DNA of 64,000 nucleotides, from the NCBI RefSeq assembly GCF_001657475.1, contig NZ_LXEY01000007.1, positions 19,580 to 83,579 on the forward strand, written 5' to 3'. A model generated the notes under the pieces. The model was given only the letters and a program-made list of their open reading frames with translations, did no database searches and was not told where the DNA came from. The DNA is from Enteractinococcus helveticum. GTDB taxonomy: Bacteria > Actinomycetota > Actinomycetes > Actinomycetales > Micrococcaceae. The position numbers were made by a program, and so were the translations under genes. This document shows, piece after piece, positions 37,160-45,284 of the stretch (its first letter is position 1; the number at the start of each line of letters is the position of its first letter).

Positions 37160-37846
37160 CTAGTTTGTTCCTCCGCGGATAATTCGAAATATACGTTCTT
37201 CAACTTCTGCAGCGGACAACCCGTATGGAGCACCCCACTCGGTCAAACAACAAACGTAGTTTTCGTAATCGGAACTCCGGGCTCGCCTTAGCTTCATGCC
37301 TTTTTCCTCTAGCCAATCGATAACTAAGGCATCAAGAATTGGGGTTGCGGCTTTTTCCCCCTGTGGCCCACTTGCCGTAATAAAATATAGCCATTTGGTG
37401 AAGAACGAAGGCCCTAAATCCTTGATTTTGCCCTCGTTATTTAGGTAGTAAAATCCAGCGACTCCTCCGTCTGTCCGTGAGACTTTGACCGATTGCCTAA
37501 GTTTGTTGACCACAGCGTCACTGAGCGTATTTCCGTTTTCCTGCCCATTTGACAGGATCTTCAAAGTTCGTGAAGGACCATAACCGATAGTTCCGTAGCC
37601 CCATATCATGGTGCTACTAAAAGCACCTTCAACGTTGTTGGCCTCGAGATTTTCCTTTACGGCATGCTTGATTGCGTCACGATCAACCTCATTAGGGAGT
37701 GCGGTGACAGCTGTGACCGCACCTGGTATCTCTGCCAGCCAATGCAGCCATTTTTCTCGATCATATGAAAATGCGCGCTGCTTAGTGAACGGTTGTTTCA
37801 TGTCTTCGGCGAGACATAGTGGTGTGGGCATTTTACAGGTAGTCAA
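37160..37846 (-). CDS. putative OGG-fold (8-oxoguanine glycosylase-like) protein
   Basis: This 228-residue protein contains IWGYGTIGYGPSRT at about residues 82-95, a motif I associate with a bacterial OGG-fold family (helix-hairpin-helix glycosylase-like) often annotated from accessory regions. TTG 37846 is favoured as the start because AGGAG lies 7 bp upstream; internal ATG codons at 37831 and 37801 have none. The gene is AT-rich and divergent from the unknown 38073 gene, sharing a 226-bp promoter region with it. A DNA-damage or defence role is possible, but the family assignment is from memory and moderate only. Confidence 0.5.
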   Translation of the reverse strand: MTTCKMPTPLCLAEDMKQPFTKQRAFSYDREKWLHWLAEIPGAVTAVTALPNEVDRDAIKHAVKENLEANNVEGAFSSTMIWGYGTIGYGPSRTLKILSNGQENGNTLSDAVVNKLRQSVKVSRTDGGVAGFYYLNNEGKIKDLGPSFFTKWLYFITASGPQGEKAATPILDALVIDWLEEKGMKLRRARSSDYENYVCCLTEWGAPYGLSAAEVEERIFRIIRGGTN

Positions 37847-38072
37847 ATGAAGTCTCCTAATGTGTAAGTGATGGTCCTAGCATAAGTAATCCTTCATGAA
37901 AAAGGTATAAACTATCCTTGCTACGACGTCTTACTTGAATTAAATGCGATGATTTATCCGTACCCCAGAGGTGTTTAGGGTAGCGACTATCTTGAAGGTG
38001 GTTACCAGGGCTAGCAACGAATCGTTGTGTTCAAATCTAGGCTCAACTACACTGGTCAACTAAGCTGTCGCT

Positions 38073-39293
38073 ATGGTCAAGACAGATAATGAAATTGTGG
38101 CTCAAGAAGTTCAGGTGCGGAATCTCGGAGAAAAGGGCTCAGAATTAGCGGTCTTTGAATTCCAAGGCGAGTTAAGAGATCTCATGATTTCCAGCATGCA
38201 TGAAGCATATTTGACCACAGGCAACTACGCGTCTGATGCGCGCGCAGTGGCTCCGCAGAGTGCAATATCTGCAGCATTCGCGGGGACGTCTCTTGTCGCG
38301 ACTGGTCTGTCTTCGACTTTTTCCTCGTCATTATTTATGGCTACGGCAAACCCTTCCACACTGATGCAGTTAAAGAACGGAAGTGGATTTCTAGCTGCAG
38401 TAAGGGGGCCAAACGGTATCATTCGTCAGGCACCCTTTATCCCAGTTGCCAGCTCGCTGCCGACTGTAGCTCCGATCATAGCGCTGCAGACACTGCAGAC
38501 CGCCATGATGATGCAACAATTCCAAGAAGTTGATCGCAAGCTGGACCGGATCAAAGATTCCTTGGATACTGTGATAGCCAGAGCAGAAGCTAAATACGCG
38601 GGCGAGCTTCTGTCCGCGTCCGGCGTGGTTGATGAGGTGTATCGTCAGTACGAATTAGAAGGCCAGTTCTCCCAGGACATGCTCATTCGATTGAGTCTGG
38701 CTGAGCGCGATGTACGGTCTTTAGCCATTCGTTTTCGGCTTTTTGTCGACGAACAGCCAGATATGACTGTACTAGGGCCCGACAAATTAGAGCAAGCGAA
38801 CTACGACGCATATAGTGCGATGTTTTCTTCGTTCCTCGATTTGAGAATTGCGTATCTGAGAGTCTGTGTTGATATGCAAGAAAATCCGAAGTCGGTCGGT
38901 TCTACGGTCGATTTGTTAAAAGCGAAAATTGACGATAGCACAGAGTTTTGGACGCAGTTGCTAGAACGATCGCAGCTCTTGAAGAACCATATTGATGAAT
39001 TGGAAGCTGACTTAGAGGATATGAATGTCGCGGAGCGGTTCACAAAGTTCATCGGTAGTAGGGGCGCCGCAACGGGAACTTCGCTGGACCAGCTGAACAC
39101 CGTTTATAGAACGATGACGGAGAACGAACGAAAAATCAGTCAAAGTTTTCATTCGCTCATCGAAGCGACGGAAAAGACTCGTAAAAAGCTGGACGATCCT
39201 CAACTTGGTCATGACGGTAAACAGACTCTTGTCTATTGGAAAGATGAGACCGGCACACACTCCTTTGTGACTGATCAGCTGGAATTGGCCTAG
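38073..39293 (+). CDS. unrecognised protein with hydrophobic hairpin and coiled coils
   Basis: The 406-residue protein has no family I recognise. Residues about 60-95 (AISAAFAGTSLVATGLSSTF) and 125-148 are hydrophobic or small-residue-rich and could insert in a membrane. They are followed by a short coiled coil (EVDRKLDRIKDSL, about 153-165) and long acidic helices to about residue 375. That order resembles helical pore-forming or membrane-remodelling proteins, but this is only an impression. A TACACT -10-like box lies 19 bp upstream of the ATG and no Shine-Dalgarno is seen. The gene is divergent from the OGG-like gene and ends 1 bp from the convergent GIY-YIG gene, so the three form a tight accessory block. 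Confidence 0.6.
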   Translation: MVKTDNEIVAQEVQVRNLGEKGSELAVFEFQGELRDLMISSMHEAYLTTGNYASDARAVAPQSAISAAFAGTSLVATGLSSTFSSSLFMATANPSTLMQLKNGSGFLAAVRGPNGIIRQAPFIPVASSLPTVAPIIALQTLQTAMMMQQFQEVDRKLDRIKDSLDTVIARAEAKYAGELLSASGVVDEVYRQYELEGQFSQDMLIRLSLAERDVRSLAIRFRLFVDEQPDMTVLGPDKLEQANYDAYSAMFSSFLDLRIAYLRVCVDMQENPKSVGSTVDLLKAKIDDSTEFWTQLLERSQLLKNHIDELEADLEDMNVAERFTKFIGSRGAATGTSLDQLNTVYRTMTENERKISQSFHSLIEATEKTRKKLDDPQLGHDGKQTLVYWKDETGTHSFVTDQLELA

Positions 39294-39294
39294 T

Positions 39295-40359
39295 CTAAGA
39301 GTTTCCTTGCTCGGTCAGCATGATGTGTTCTTCATAGGCTCGTCGTGCCAACTCACGTGAATGCCATCGTCGAAACAGGCCGGATTGGTTGGATCGCATT
39401 AAGTCCAGGCAAAACTTCCTCACACCCTGCAAGATTTCCGGATGATCGAGTGCCTGTCCGATGAATCCTGTGGGTACTTCGAGCTTGTCCACCGCTCCGA
39501 TACGATATCTAGACTGATACATGTACGAGGGCATGACCGGCGAGTTCTCTTTCCAACGATCGAGAATTTCGCCGTCACGAATAAGTGTCCCAGCTGTCAT
39601 GTTGAGGCAACTTATGTGAACATACGTGGGGGTACCGTCTTTTCGTAGCACCTTAAACGTGTCCCTTGGGATGTAAAGAACTTCGACGCTGCCGACGTTG
39701 AGCGTTGTGAGGCGCCCTCCGACTGTGCTGGGGTAATCCGAAACCGTCCAGTAGATGCTTTCCAGCTCGACTGCTTCGGGAATAGCACGGGCCATGACTT
39801 CTCCAAGGTCAGCACAGACAGCATCTGCGACCGTAGGCCACGATCTATCCTCGGTTGTTTGGTTGAGCCAAGGCAGCTGACCTTCAGAGCTGCGATGTAG
39901 CTTTGTGTGACCTTCCATCGGGCGGTCTGCTGCTTCTCGGATATCCGCGATGTCATAGTCGGAGACGCCATTAGCCCAGTGCTCCTGTTCGATTATTGGA
40001 ACATCAATGTCTAGTCTGCTGGGACCTTCGAACCCAAAATTGAAAACTTTGTTGCGTAGTGAATAGCCCTGGTCTTTATAACTCTCAATGAAGTAAGCCT
40101 CGAGGTAATCCAGATCAGCTGGCGCCGCATCCATGACCATGAGACGAGTGATGTCGTCCCATGGTGGGTGATGACTGATGCCACGAAGATGAGCTGGGAA
40201 TCGCCCGGCGAAATTTTTTGTCTGCCCAATATAGTGCTCTCCATTGGAAAACTCGAAGATGTAAATACCAGAACTTCGGCCTTGGACAAAAGGTGCGAAA
40301 CTCGATCGGTTTTGGACGTCGTAGCTATCGAAAGTGCTTTTGTTAGAAGTAAGTGGCAT
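39295..40359 (-). CDS. GIY-YIG nuclease-domain protein
   Basis: This is a protein of about 354 residues. Its N-terminal GIY-YIG nuclease domain has GIYIFEF, then HYIGQTKNFAGRF with the catalytic Arg, and a later Glu in YLEAYFIESY. The remaining 220 residues are of unknown type with two-stranded-looking segments and a basic C-terminal helix. GIY-YIG domains cleave DNA in homing, repair and restriction. I use ATG 40359 with GGAG close by; TTG 40443 would add 28 residues of doubtful content. A role in defence or mobile DNA is suggested by context, not shown. Confidence 0.72.
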   Translation of the reverse strand: MPLTSNKSTFDSYDVQNRSSFAPFVQGRSSGIYIFEFSNGEHYIGQTKNFAGRFPAHLRGISHHPPWDDITRLMVMDAAPADLDYLEAYFIESYKDQGYSLRNKVFNFGFEGPSRLDIDVPIIEQEHWANGVSDYDIADIREAADRPMEGHTKLHRSSEGQLPWLNQTTEDRSWPTVADAVCADLGEVMARAIPEAVELESIYWTVSDYPSTVGGRLTTLNVGSVEVLYIPRDTFKVLRKDGTPTYVHISCLNMTAGTLIRDGEILDRWKENSPVMPSYMYQSRYRIGAVDKLEVPTGFIGQALDHPEILQGVRKFCLDLMRSNQSGLFRRWHSRELARRAYEEHIMLTEQGNS

Positions 40360-40610
40360 AGCTCCACGCAGAAACAAGATATGGGCAGTGAGATTACCGC
40401 CGATGTTATCAGTCGATCTGTACTCGGAGATATCGGGAGTCAAAATCTCACTGACGTTCCACGCACCACACTATGAGCAGGTCACCAATGATGCCTCACT
40501 CCGTGGAGGTTGCTGCACCGTATGAGTTAAATTCCTCTGCAACCGAATTAGTGAGCTAAATTAGTGAGAATACAGTTTGCCCTGTACCGATATGACCCCA
40601 AGGAACTCCC

Positions 40611-42074
40611 ATGTCTGAAACGGCCCGACCGCACGTCAATATCGTCGGTTCTGGACCGAACGGACTCACCGCAGCAGCTATGCTCGGTCGTGCTGGCTGG
40701 CGTGTTCGAATCTTTGAACGCAACGAGATTGTGGGTGGTGCTGCAGCTTCTACGGATGTTTTTGGTGATGGTTCCATTGTTGATTTAGGCGCAGCAGCGC
40801 ACCCGTTCGGTGTTGCTTCTCCCGTATTCCGCCACCTCGGTCTTGAAGAATACGGCTTGAAGTGGCTGCATTCCAAGTATCCGATGGCTCACCCATTTGA
40901 TGATCGTCCTGCTGCAATTTTGCATCGTGACGTACGTGAAACCGCGCGAGCACTCGGCGTCGATTCAACCGCATGGCGTCTCATTCATCGGAGCCTGGTG
41001 AATTCGATTGACGACTACCTCGAGCAGATCATGCGCCCGCTGCTGCGATTCCCGAATCGACCGATGAAGATGGCGCGATTCGGCGTGCTAGGAACGCCGC
41101 CGTCGTCGTGGTTTGTGCGTACTGCATTTCGTGAAGAGGCTGCTCGTGCGCTATTCACTGGTTCAGCGGCGCACGCGAATACTCCACTGGGACACCCCTT
41201 TACGTCGACGTATGGCGTGCTGTTTTCGGCCCTTGGTATGACGCGTGGTTGGCCCGTCATTCAGGGTGGTACGGGAGCACTGATTGATGCTCTGGTGAAG
41301 TTGATTAGCGAATACGACAGCGAGATCCATACAAACTATGAGGTCACGGACTTAGACGCACTGCCGGCAGCTCAGGCCACCATTCTAGACATCACTCCGT
41401 CTCAAGCGTTGGTGATGCGTGGCAAGCAGCTACGTGAATTGCCCGATGCTACGGTGCAGCGGTTCCAACGCTGGCGCTATGGGCCTGGCGTGTACAAAGT
41501 GGACTGGCAGCTGGATGGTCCAGTTCCGTGGGCGGATAGTCGAGTCGCTTCCGCAACGACGGTGCATGTTGGTGGTCGGGCTGCTGAGATTCGTTTGGCT
41601 GAAGCACAGGTGAATGCGGGCAGGATTCCAGAGCGTCCATTTGTGATGGTTGTGCAGCCTCAGGTCGCTGACCCATCGCGGGCACCGGATGGTAAACATA
41701 TCCTGTGGACGTACACGCACGTACCGCATGGCTATAAGCCGGCGACCAAGGACCGCGAGTACGTTGCTGATGTTATCCAGTCACAGATTGAACGGTTCGC
41801 TCCGGGATTCGGCACCAAAGTACTGGCGAAGAAAATTTGGGACCCTGCGGCGCTTGAGGAATGGAACCCCAACTTGGTTGGGGGCGATATTGCGGGCGGT
41901 TCGATGGCCGGGCTGCAGTCATTGCTTCGAGGCGGCCTGACATTGGAGCCTTATCGGACTGGGGTTCGTGGGCTCTACATGTGTTCGTCTTCGACACCAC
42001 CCGGTGCAGGCGTGCATGGTATGCCTGGGGCTTGGGCCGCTCATGCTGTATTGGAAGATCAACGAAACTTATAG
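40611..42074 (+). CDS. FAD-dependent oxidoreductase, phytoene desaturase-like
   Basis: This 487-residue flavoprotein of the NAD(P)/FAD amine-oxidase-like superfamily has the dinucleotide motif VNIVGSGPNGLTAAAMLGRA (residues 9-28), ending in ERNEIVGGAA. The C-terminal FAD contact is GLYMCSSSTPPGAGVHGMPG. This resembles the phytoene-desaturase-related proteins (PYROXD2 type) common in actinobacteria, whose substrates are mostly unknown. AAGGA 6 bp before the ATG supports the start. No carotenoid genes are nearby. It seems unrelated to the accessory genes around it. Confidence 0.85.
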   Translation: MSETARPHVNIVGSGPNGLTAAAMLGRAGWRVRIFERNEIVGGAAASTDVFGDGSIVDLGAAAHPFGVASPVFRHLGLEEYGLKWLHSKYPMAHPFDDRPAAILHRDVRETARALGVDSTAWRLIHRSLVNSIDDYLEQIMRPLLRFPNRPMKMARFGVLGTPPSSWFVRTAFREEAARALFTGSAAHANTPLGHPFTSTYGVLFSALGMTRGWPVIQGGTGALIDALVKLISEYDSEIHTNYEVTDLDALPAAQATILDITPSQALVMRGKQLRELPDATVQRFQRWRYGPGVYKVDWQLDGPVPWADSRVASATTVHVGGRAAEIRLAEAQVNAGRIPERPFVMVVQPQVADPSRAPDGKHILWTYTHVPHGYKPATKDREYVADVIQSQIERFAPGFGTKVLAKKIWDPAALEEWNPNLVGGDIAGGSMAGLQSLLRGGLTLEPYRTGVRGLYMCSSSTPPGAGVHGMPGAWAAHAVLEDQRNL

Positions 42075-42225
42075 TCGTCGTCGGGCCTCTTTTTGCAACG
42101 AGGTCGAACGTGGAGTTTCCTCGGTGCGTTTAACTCCTGAGTCCATCAGTAAGTGGTGGATTTGAGATAGTAACTAAAGTAATGTGACCAATGTCTGGGA
42201 AAATCTAAAGCGGAGGGGTGCGCTG

Positions 42226-42903
42226 ATGAAAGCCAGCTTGGACTATATCTTTCAGGATCGGACCGAATCTCTAAAATCAACTCTCGTAGATGCTGTGGTC
42301 AACATTCACGACGCGCACTCTGAGGGGCAACTCATAATGGAAGAGCGAGGACGTCGCGGCTATGGTCATAGCATTTGGGCAGCCCTGCCGAAGTCTTTGA
42401 GCAAAGCAGTCACCTACACCTTCGCCGACGCGTCTGTCATGTCGCCTCCGAAGCGGCCATATTCGCTACCTATTCTCAATGGGTGCGTGTTCTTTCCCTG
42501 GCGGATCCCAGGTGGTGAGTCAATACCTGCAGCAACGGACTATCCTCAGGGTCTGCAGGAGCTCTTTGGTCAAAGCCAGGTGAAACAAGAATCGTTATTT
42601 GGTGACGACGAAGATATAGAAGATGGCCAGCTTGATCTGCTGGTCCCTGAAACGTCCAACATGCTGAAGATAGTGTTCATAGCGGTTGAAGCTACTCCCG
42701 AGCGCTTAGATAAAATTACCTGGGGTGAAGTAGCCCGGGGGACAACGGCTGATTCGGTCGTATGGCTGAGTAAAGAAGTTCTGCATTCTGCGGAGGTTGG
42801 TTCAGGCTCTATCGGCCAGCAGGCATTTGGCACATTCACAGCGGGGCCAATCCCTCCAAGCATCGCAGCTCCACGCACTGAAGGAACGACGGACCGTGAA
42901 TAA
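42226..42903 (+). CDS. unknown protein coupled to an XRE-ImmA/IrrE gene
   Basis: This 225-residue protein has no recognised domain. The middle contains an acidic stretch (FGDDEDIEDGQLD, about residues 125-137) and the end is proline/threonine-rich. ATG 42226 has GGAGGGG (42212-42218) at 7-bp spacing, much better than GTG 42184. Its stop lies 8 bp inside the next gene, so the two are translationally coupled. Such a partner of an XRE-ImmA protein is often the toxin, antitoxin or target of a two-gene conflict system. That role is inferred from context only. Confidence 0.6.
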   Translation: MKASLDYIFQDRTESLKSTLVDAVVNIHDAHSEGQLIMEERGRRGYGHSIWAALPKSLSKAVTYTFADASVMSPPKRPYSLPILNGCVFFPWRIPGGESIPAATDYPQGLQELFGQSQVKQESLFGDDEDIEDGQLDLLVPETSNMLKIVFIAVEATPERLDKITWGEVARGTTADSVVWLSKEVLHSAEVGSGSIGQQAFGTFTAGPIPPSIAAPRTEGTTDRE

Positions 42904-44029
42904 TAGTGATCAGAACGCATTTCAACTCTTTGGTGCTGAATCAGAAAGCTTGGATGCAATTGTTGAAAAATTCGATCCTGCACGACTGCGCCAAGCAAGA
43001 GTTTTGTCGACGCGCACGAAGTCAGAAGTGGCGAAACTCGTGGGAGTCTCCGCGGCCGCGATTGGACAATACGAAGCTGGTGTGGCAAAACCTAGGCCAG
43101 ATGTGTTGGTCTCACTGGCACGTGCTGTGCTCGTCGAACCAGCCTTTTTTGCCACGGGGAGACCCTTATATCCCATCGACACAGGGGCAGCACATTTCCG
43201 GAGTCTGCGGTCAGTCAGAGCTAGTGACCGTGACAAAGCTCTTGCAACGGCAGAACAAGTATGGGAACTTGCGCATGCGCTTGAATCTGCGGTGCATTTT
43301 CCTACGGTGAACCTACCAAAATTTGAAGAAGGGATGCACCCCGCTGCAGCTGCCAAAATTCTCAGACAGATATGGCAGATTCCCGACGGGCCGGTCCCAC
43401 ACTTAGTAGCGACAATGGAAGCCAACGGCATCATTGTCTTCGTATTAGAGGAAGGAGCCATTGATCGAGTAGATGCTTTTTCAACGGTTGCTTCCGAAAG
43501 GCCTTTTGTCATTTCCACGCCGAGACGATCAAATAACGTTTATCGTCATAGGTTTACGTGCGCTCATGAATTAGGGCATCTCGTACTTCACGACGAAGCA
43601 GTACCGGGGGACCGGAAACAGGAACGTGAAGCCGATGAATTCGCTGCAGCCTTGTTGACCCCAGCCGAGGACATTCAACCCCTGCTTCCGGCCCGTTTGG
43701 AGCTGCCGAAACTGGATCGAATTGGACGGGACTGGGGAGTCTCGATCGATTCCCTCATGAAGAGAATGTACGAGTTGCGAATGACGTCGGATACCTCGAT
43801 GCGGCGTGCCTACCAAAAATTAAATTCAGACCCAAGCTGGAGAGCGGACGAACCCTGGTTCATGTATGAAGGGGAATCTCCTTCATTGCTACAACAGGCT
43901 CTGAAAATATACGAAGACTCCGGAAAATCGGCCTCGGATTTAGCAGAACAGCTTAAATGGAGGACGAACCGCATTAGGGAACTCTTGGGGGTTCGCGATA
44001 CACGACCTGAGCTTTCGGTTGTGAAATAG
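42896..44029 (+). CDS. XRE helix-turn-helix plus ImmA/IrrE metallopeptidase protein
   Basis: The 377-residue protein joins an N-terminal Cro/C1-type DNA-binding domain (KSEVAKLVGVSAAAIGQYEA, about residues 40-59) to an ImmA/IrrE zinc protease domain. The zinc motif FTCAHELGHLVLHDE is near residue 222, with a downstream EREADEFAAALL. Such proteins cleave repressors or antitoxins after a stress signal. GTG 42896 follows AAGGA by 10 bp and overlaps the previous gene; the longer frame from 42797 is antisense-like filler. It probably regulates and processes the product of the partner gene. Phage- or ICE-derived relatives are known. Confidence 0.88.
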   Translation: MNNSDQNAFQLFGAESESLDAIVEKFDPARLRQARVLSTRTKSEVAKLVGVSAAAIGQYEAGVAKPRPDVLVSLARAVLVEPAFFATGRPLYPIDTGAAHFRSLRSVRASDRDKALATAEQVWELAHALESAVHFPTVNLPKFEEGMHPAAAAKILRQIWQIPDGPVPHLVATMEANGIIVFVLEEGAIDRVDAFSTVASERPFVISTPRRSNNVYRHRFTCAHELGHLVLHDEAVPGDRKQEREADEFAAALLTPAEDIQPLLPARLELPKLDRIGRDWGVSIDSLMKRMYELRMTSDTSMRRAYQKLNSDPSWRADEPWFMYEGESPSLLQQALKIYEDSGKSASDLAEQLKWRTNRIRELLGVRDTRPELSVVK

Positions 44030-44080
44030 CATGTTGCCAAGAGTGGGTTTTCAAGTTTGAAGTCTCATGAACAAATACCA

Positions 44081-44132
44081 ATACGGATTCTTGAAGCAGA
44101 TATCTGACGGCCAGTGCTTCAAGAATCCGTAT
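44081..44132. terminator. 17-bp perfect stem-loop between convergent genes
   Basis: ATACGGATTCTTGAAGC (44081-44097) and its exact complement (44116-44132) flank an 18-base loop between the convergent ImmA and aminotransferase genes. It is probably a bidirectional terminator, although it lacks a T-tract. Confidence 0.65.
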
Positions 44133-44154
44133 GTATCTGGTGGGTGCCTAGTTG

Positions 44155-45249
44155 CTAAATAGTCGAATAATGGCTGTGCCGAAATCCTTCGGTCACCTGC
44201 AAGACCCGCTGTATCGCTTCGGGCGCTCCCATGCTGATGCGAACTCCACCGGTGAGTTTCCGGACAGCAAGGGCTTGGTCGATGCACGCATCTTCGAAAC
44301 GGCTTGCGAGGTCACCCAGTGGAAGCCATACAAAGTTGGCCTGAGGATATGGCACATCCCAACCCTGTAAACGAAGCTCGGCAACGAACTCATCACGCGC
44401 TGCCGCAACAGACTTCGATCGTGCCTGCACCACGTCGACTTGCTGCAGAGAAGCCACCGCGACATTCTGGCTCAGCTGGGAAACACTGAACGGCAAGATC
44501 GCTTTGCGCAGTGCTGCGATGACATGAGGCTGAGCAACGGCGTAGCCGACGCGGATTCCCGCAAGCCCGTGGGCCTTCGAGAATGTGCGTACCAGCACCA
44601 CGTTGTCATAAGTTTTAGCTGCCGTAAGTCCGTCGAGGGCATGGGGATCTGTGCAGAATTCCCAGTATGCCTCGTCAATCACGACGAGTACGTCTGAGGG
44701 CACACGCTCCATGAATGCTTCGAACGCACCATGCTTGATGCTCGTACCGGTTGGGTTGTTCGGTGAGCACACGATTATGAGTCGTGTGCTATCGGTAACC
44801 GCATCGGCCATGGCTGACAGGTCATGCTCGTGAGTATCCGTGAGCGCGACTGGTCTTGAAACGCCACCATTGAGGGCAGCCGTTTGCGGATAGAGCTCAA
44901 AGCTCGGCCACGGATAGACCGTTTCCGTTCCAGCTTCCGTCGTCACCCGTGCCAGCGCCGAAATGATCTCCGATGCGCCAGCGCCAACCGTGATGTGGTC
45001 ATTCGGCACATCCAAGTATTCGGACAACCCAGCAATGAGTGCGCTCGCGGTTGGATCGGGATAGCCTGCGGGGTTCGGGATATCTGCCATCGCCTCGAGC
45101 ACTTCGGGCAGCGGTGGCAGGTGCAGCTCGTTGGAAGACAGTTTGTACGGCGTCATGCCTGGTACGACGGCGGGCTGTTTGCCAGGTTTGTAGTTCGGCA
45201 CGGCGTCCAAGGCAGGACGGAAGAATGATGCAACGGTTTGTTGTGTCAT
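44155..45249 (-). CDS. hisC: histidinol-phosphate aminotransferase-type PLP enzyme
   Basis: The 364-residue class I/II aminotransferase keeps the family motifs: LSSNELHLPP at the start, SPNNPTG, VVIDEAYWEF and the PLP-lysine segment VRTFSKAHGLAGIRVGYA. Length and motifs fit HisC and its relative aromatic-amino-acid aminotransferase Pat. It is not in a histidine operon but follows an NhaC-type antiporter by 35 bp on the same strand. A specialised transamination (histidinol-phosphate or phenylalanine/tyrosine) is therefore possible. AAGGA lies about 10 bp before the ATG. Confidence 0.82.
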   Translation of the reverse strand: MTQQTVASFFRPALDAVPNYKPGKQPAVVPGMTPYKLSSNELHLPPLPEVLEAMADIPNPAGYPDPTASALIAGLSEYLDVPNDHITVGAGASEIISALARVTTEAGTETVYPWPSFELYPQTAALNGGVSRPVALTDTHEHDLSAMADAVTDSTRLIIVCSPNNPTGTSIKHGAFEAFMERVPSDVLVVIDEAYWEFCTDPHALDGLTAAKTYDNVVLVRTFSKAHGLAGIRVGYAVAQPHVIAALRKAILPFSVSQLSQNVAVASLQQVDVVQARSKSVAAARDEFVAELRLQGWDVPYPQANFVWLPLGDLASRFEDACIDQALAVRKLTGGVRISMGAPEAIQRVLQVTEGFRHSHYSTI

Positions 45250-45284
45250 GAGGGTGAATTCCTTGTGAGAATTGTGAGTTTCGA

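Noticed and set aside
38073..39293. Naming the 406-residue protein a pore-forming toxin
   Set aside because: Only the order of hydrophobic and coiled segments suggests this; no family motif was seen, so it is left as unknown.
42797..42895. 33-residue extension of the XRE-ImmA protein
   Set aside because: It lies within the upstream gene in another frame; GTG 42896 has AAGGA upstream.
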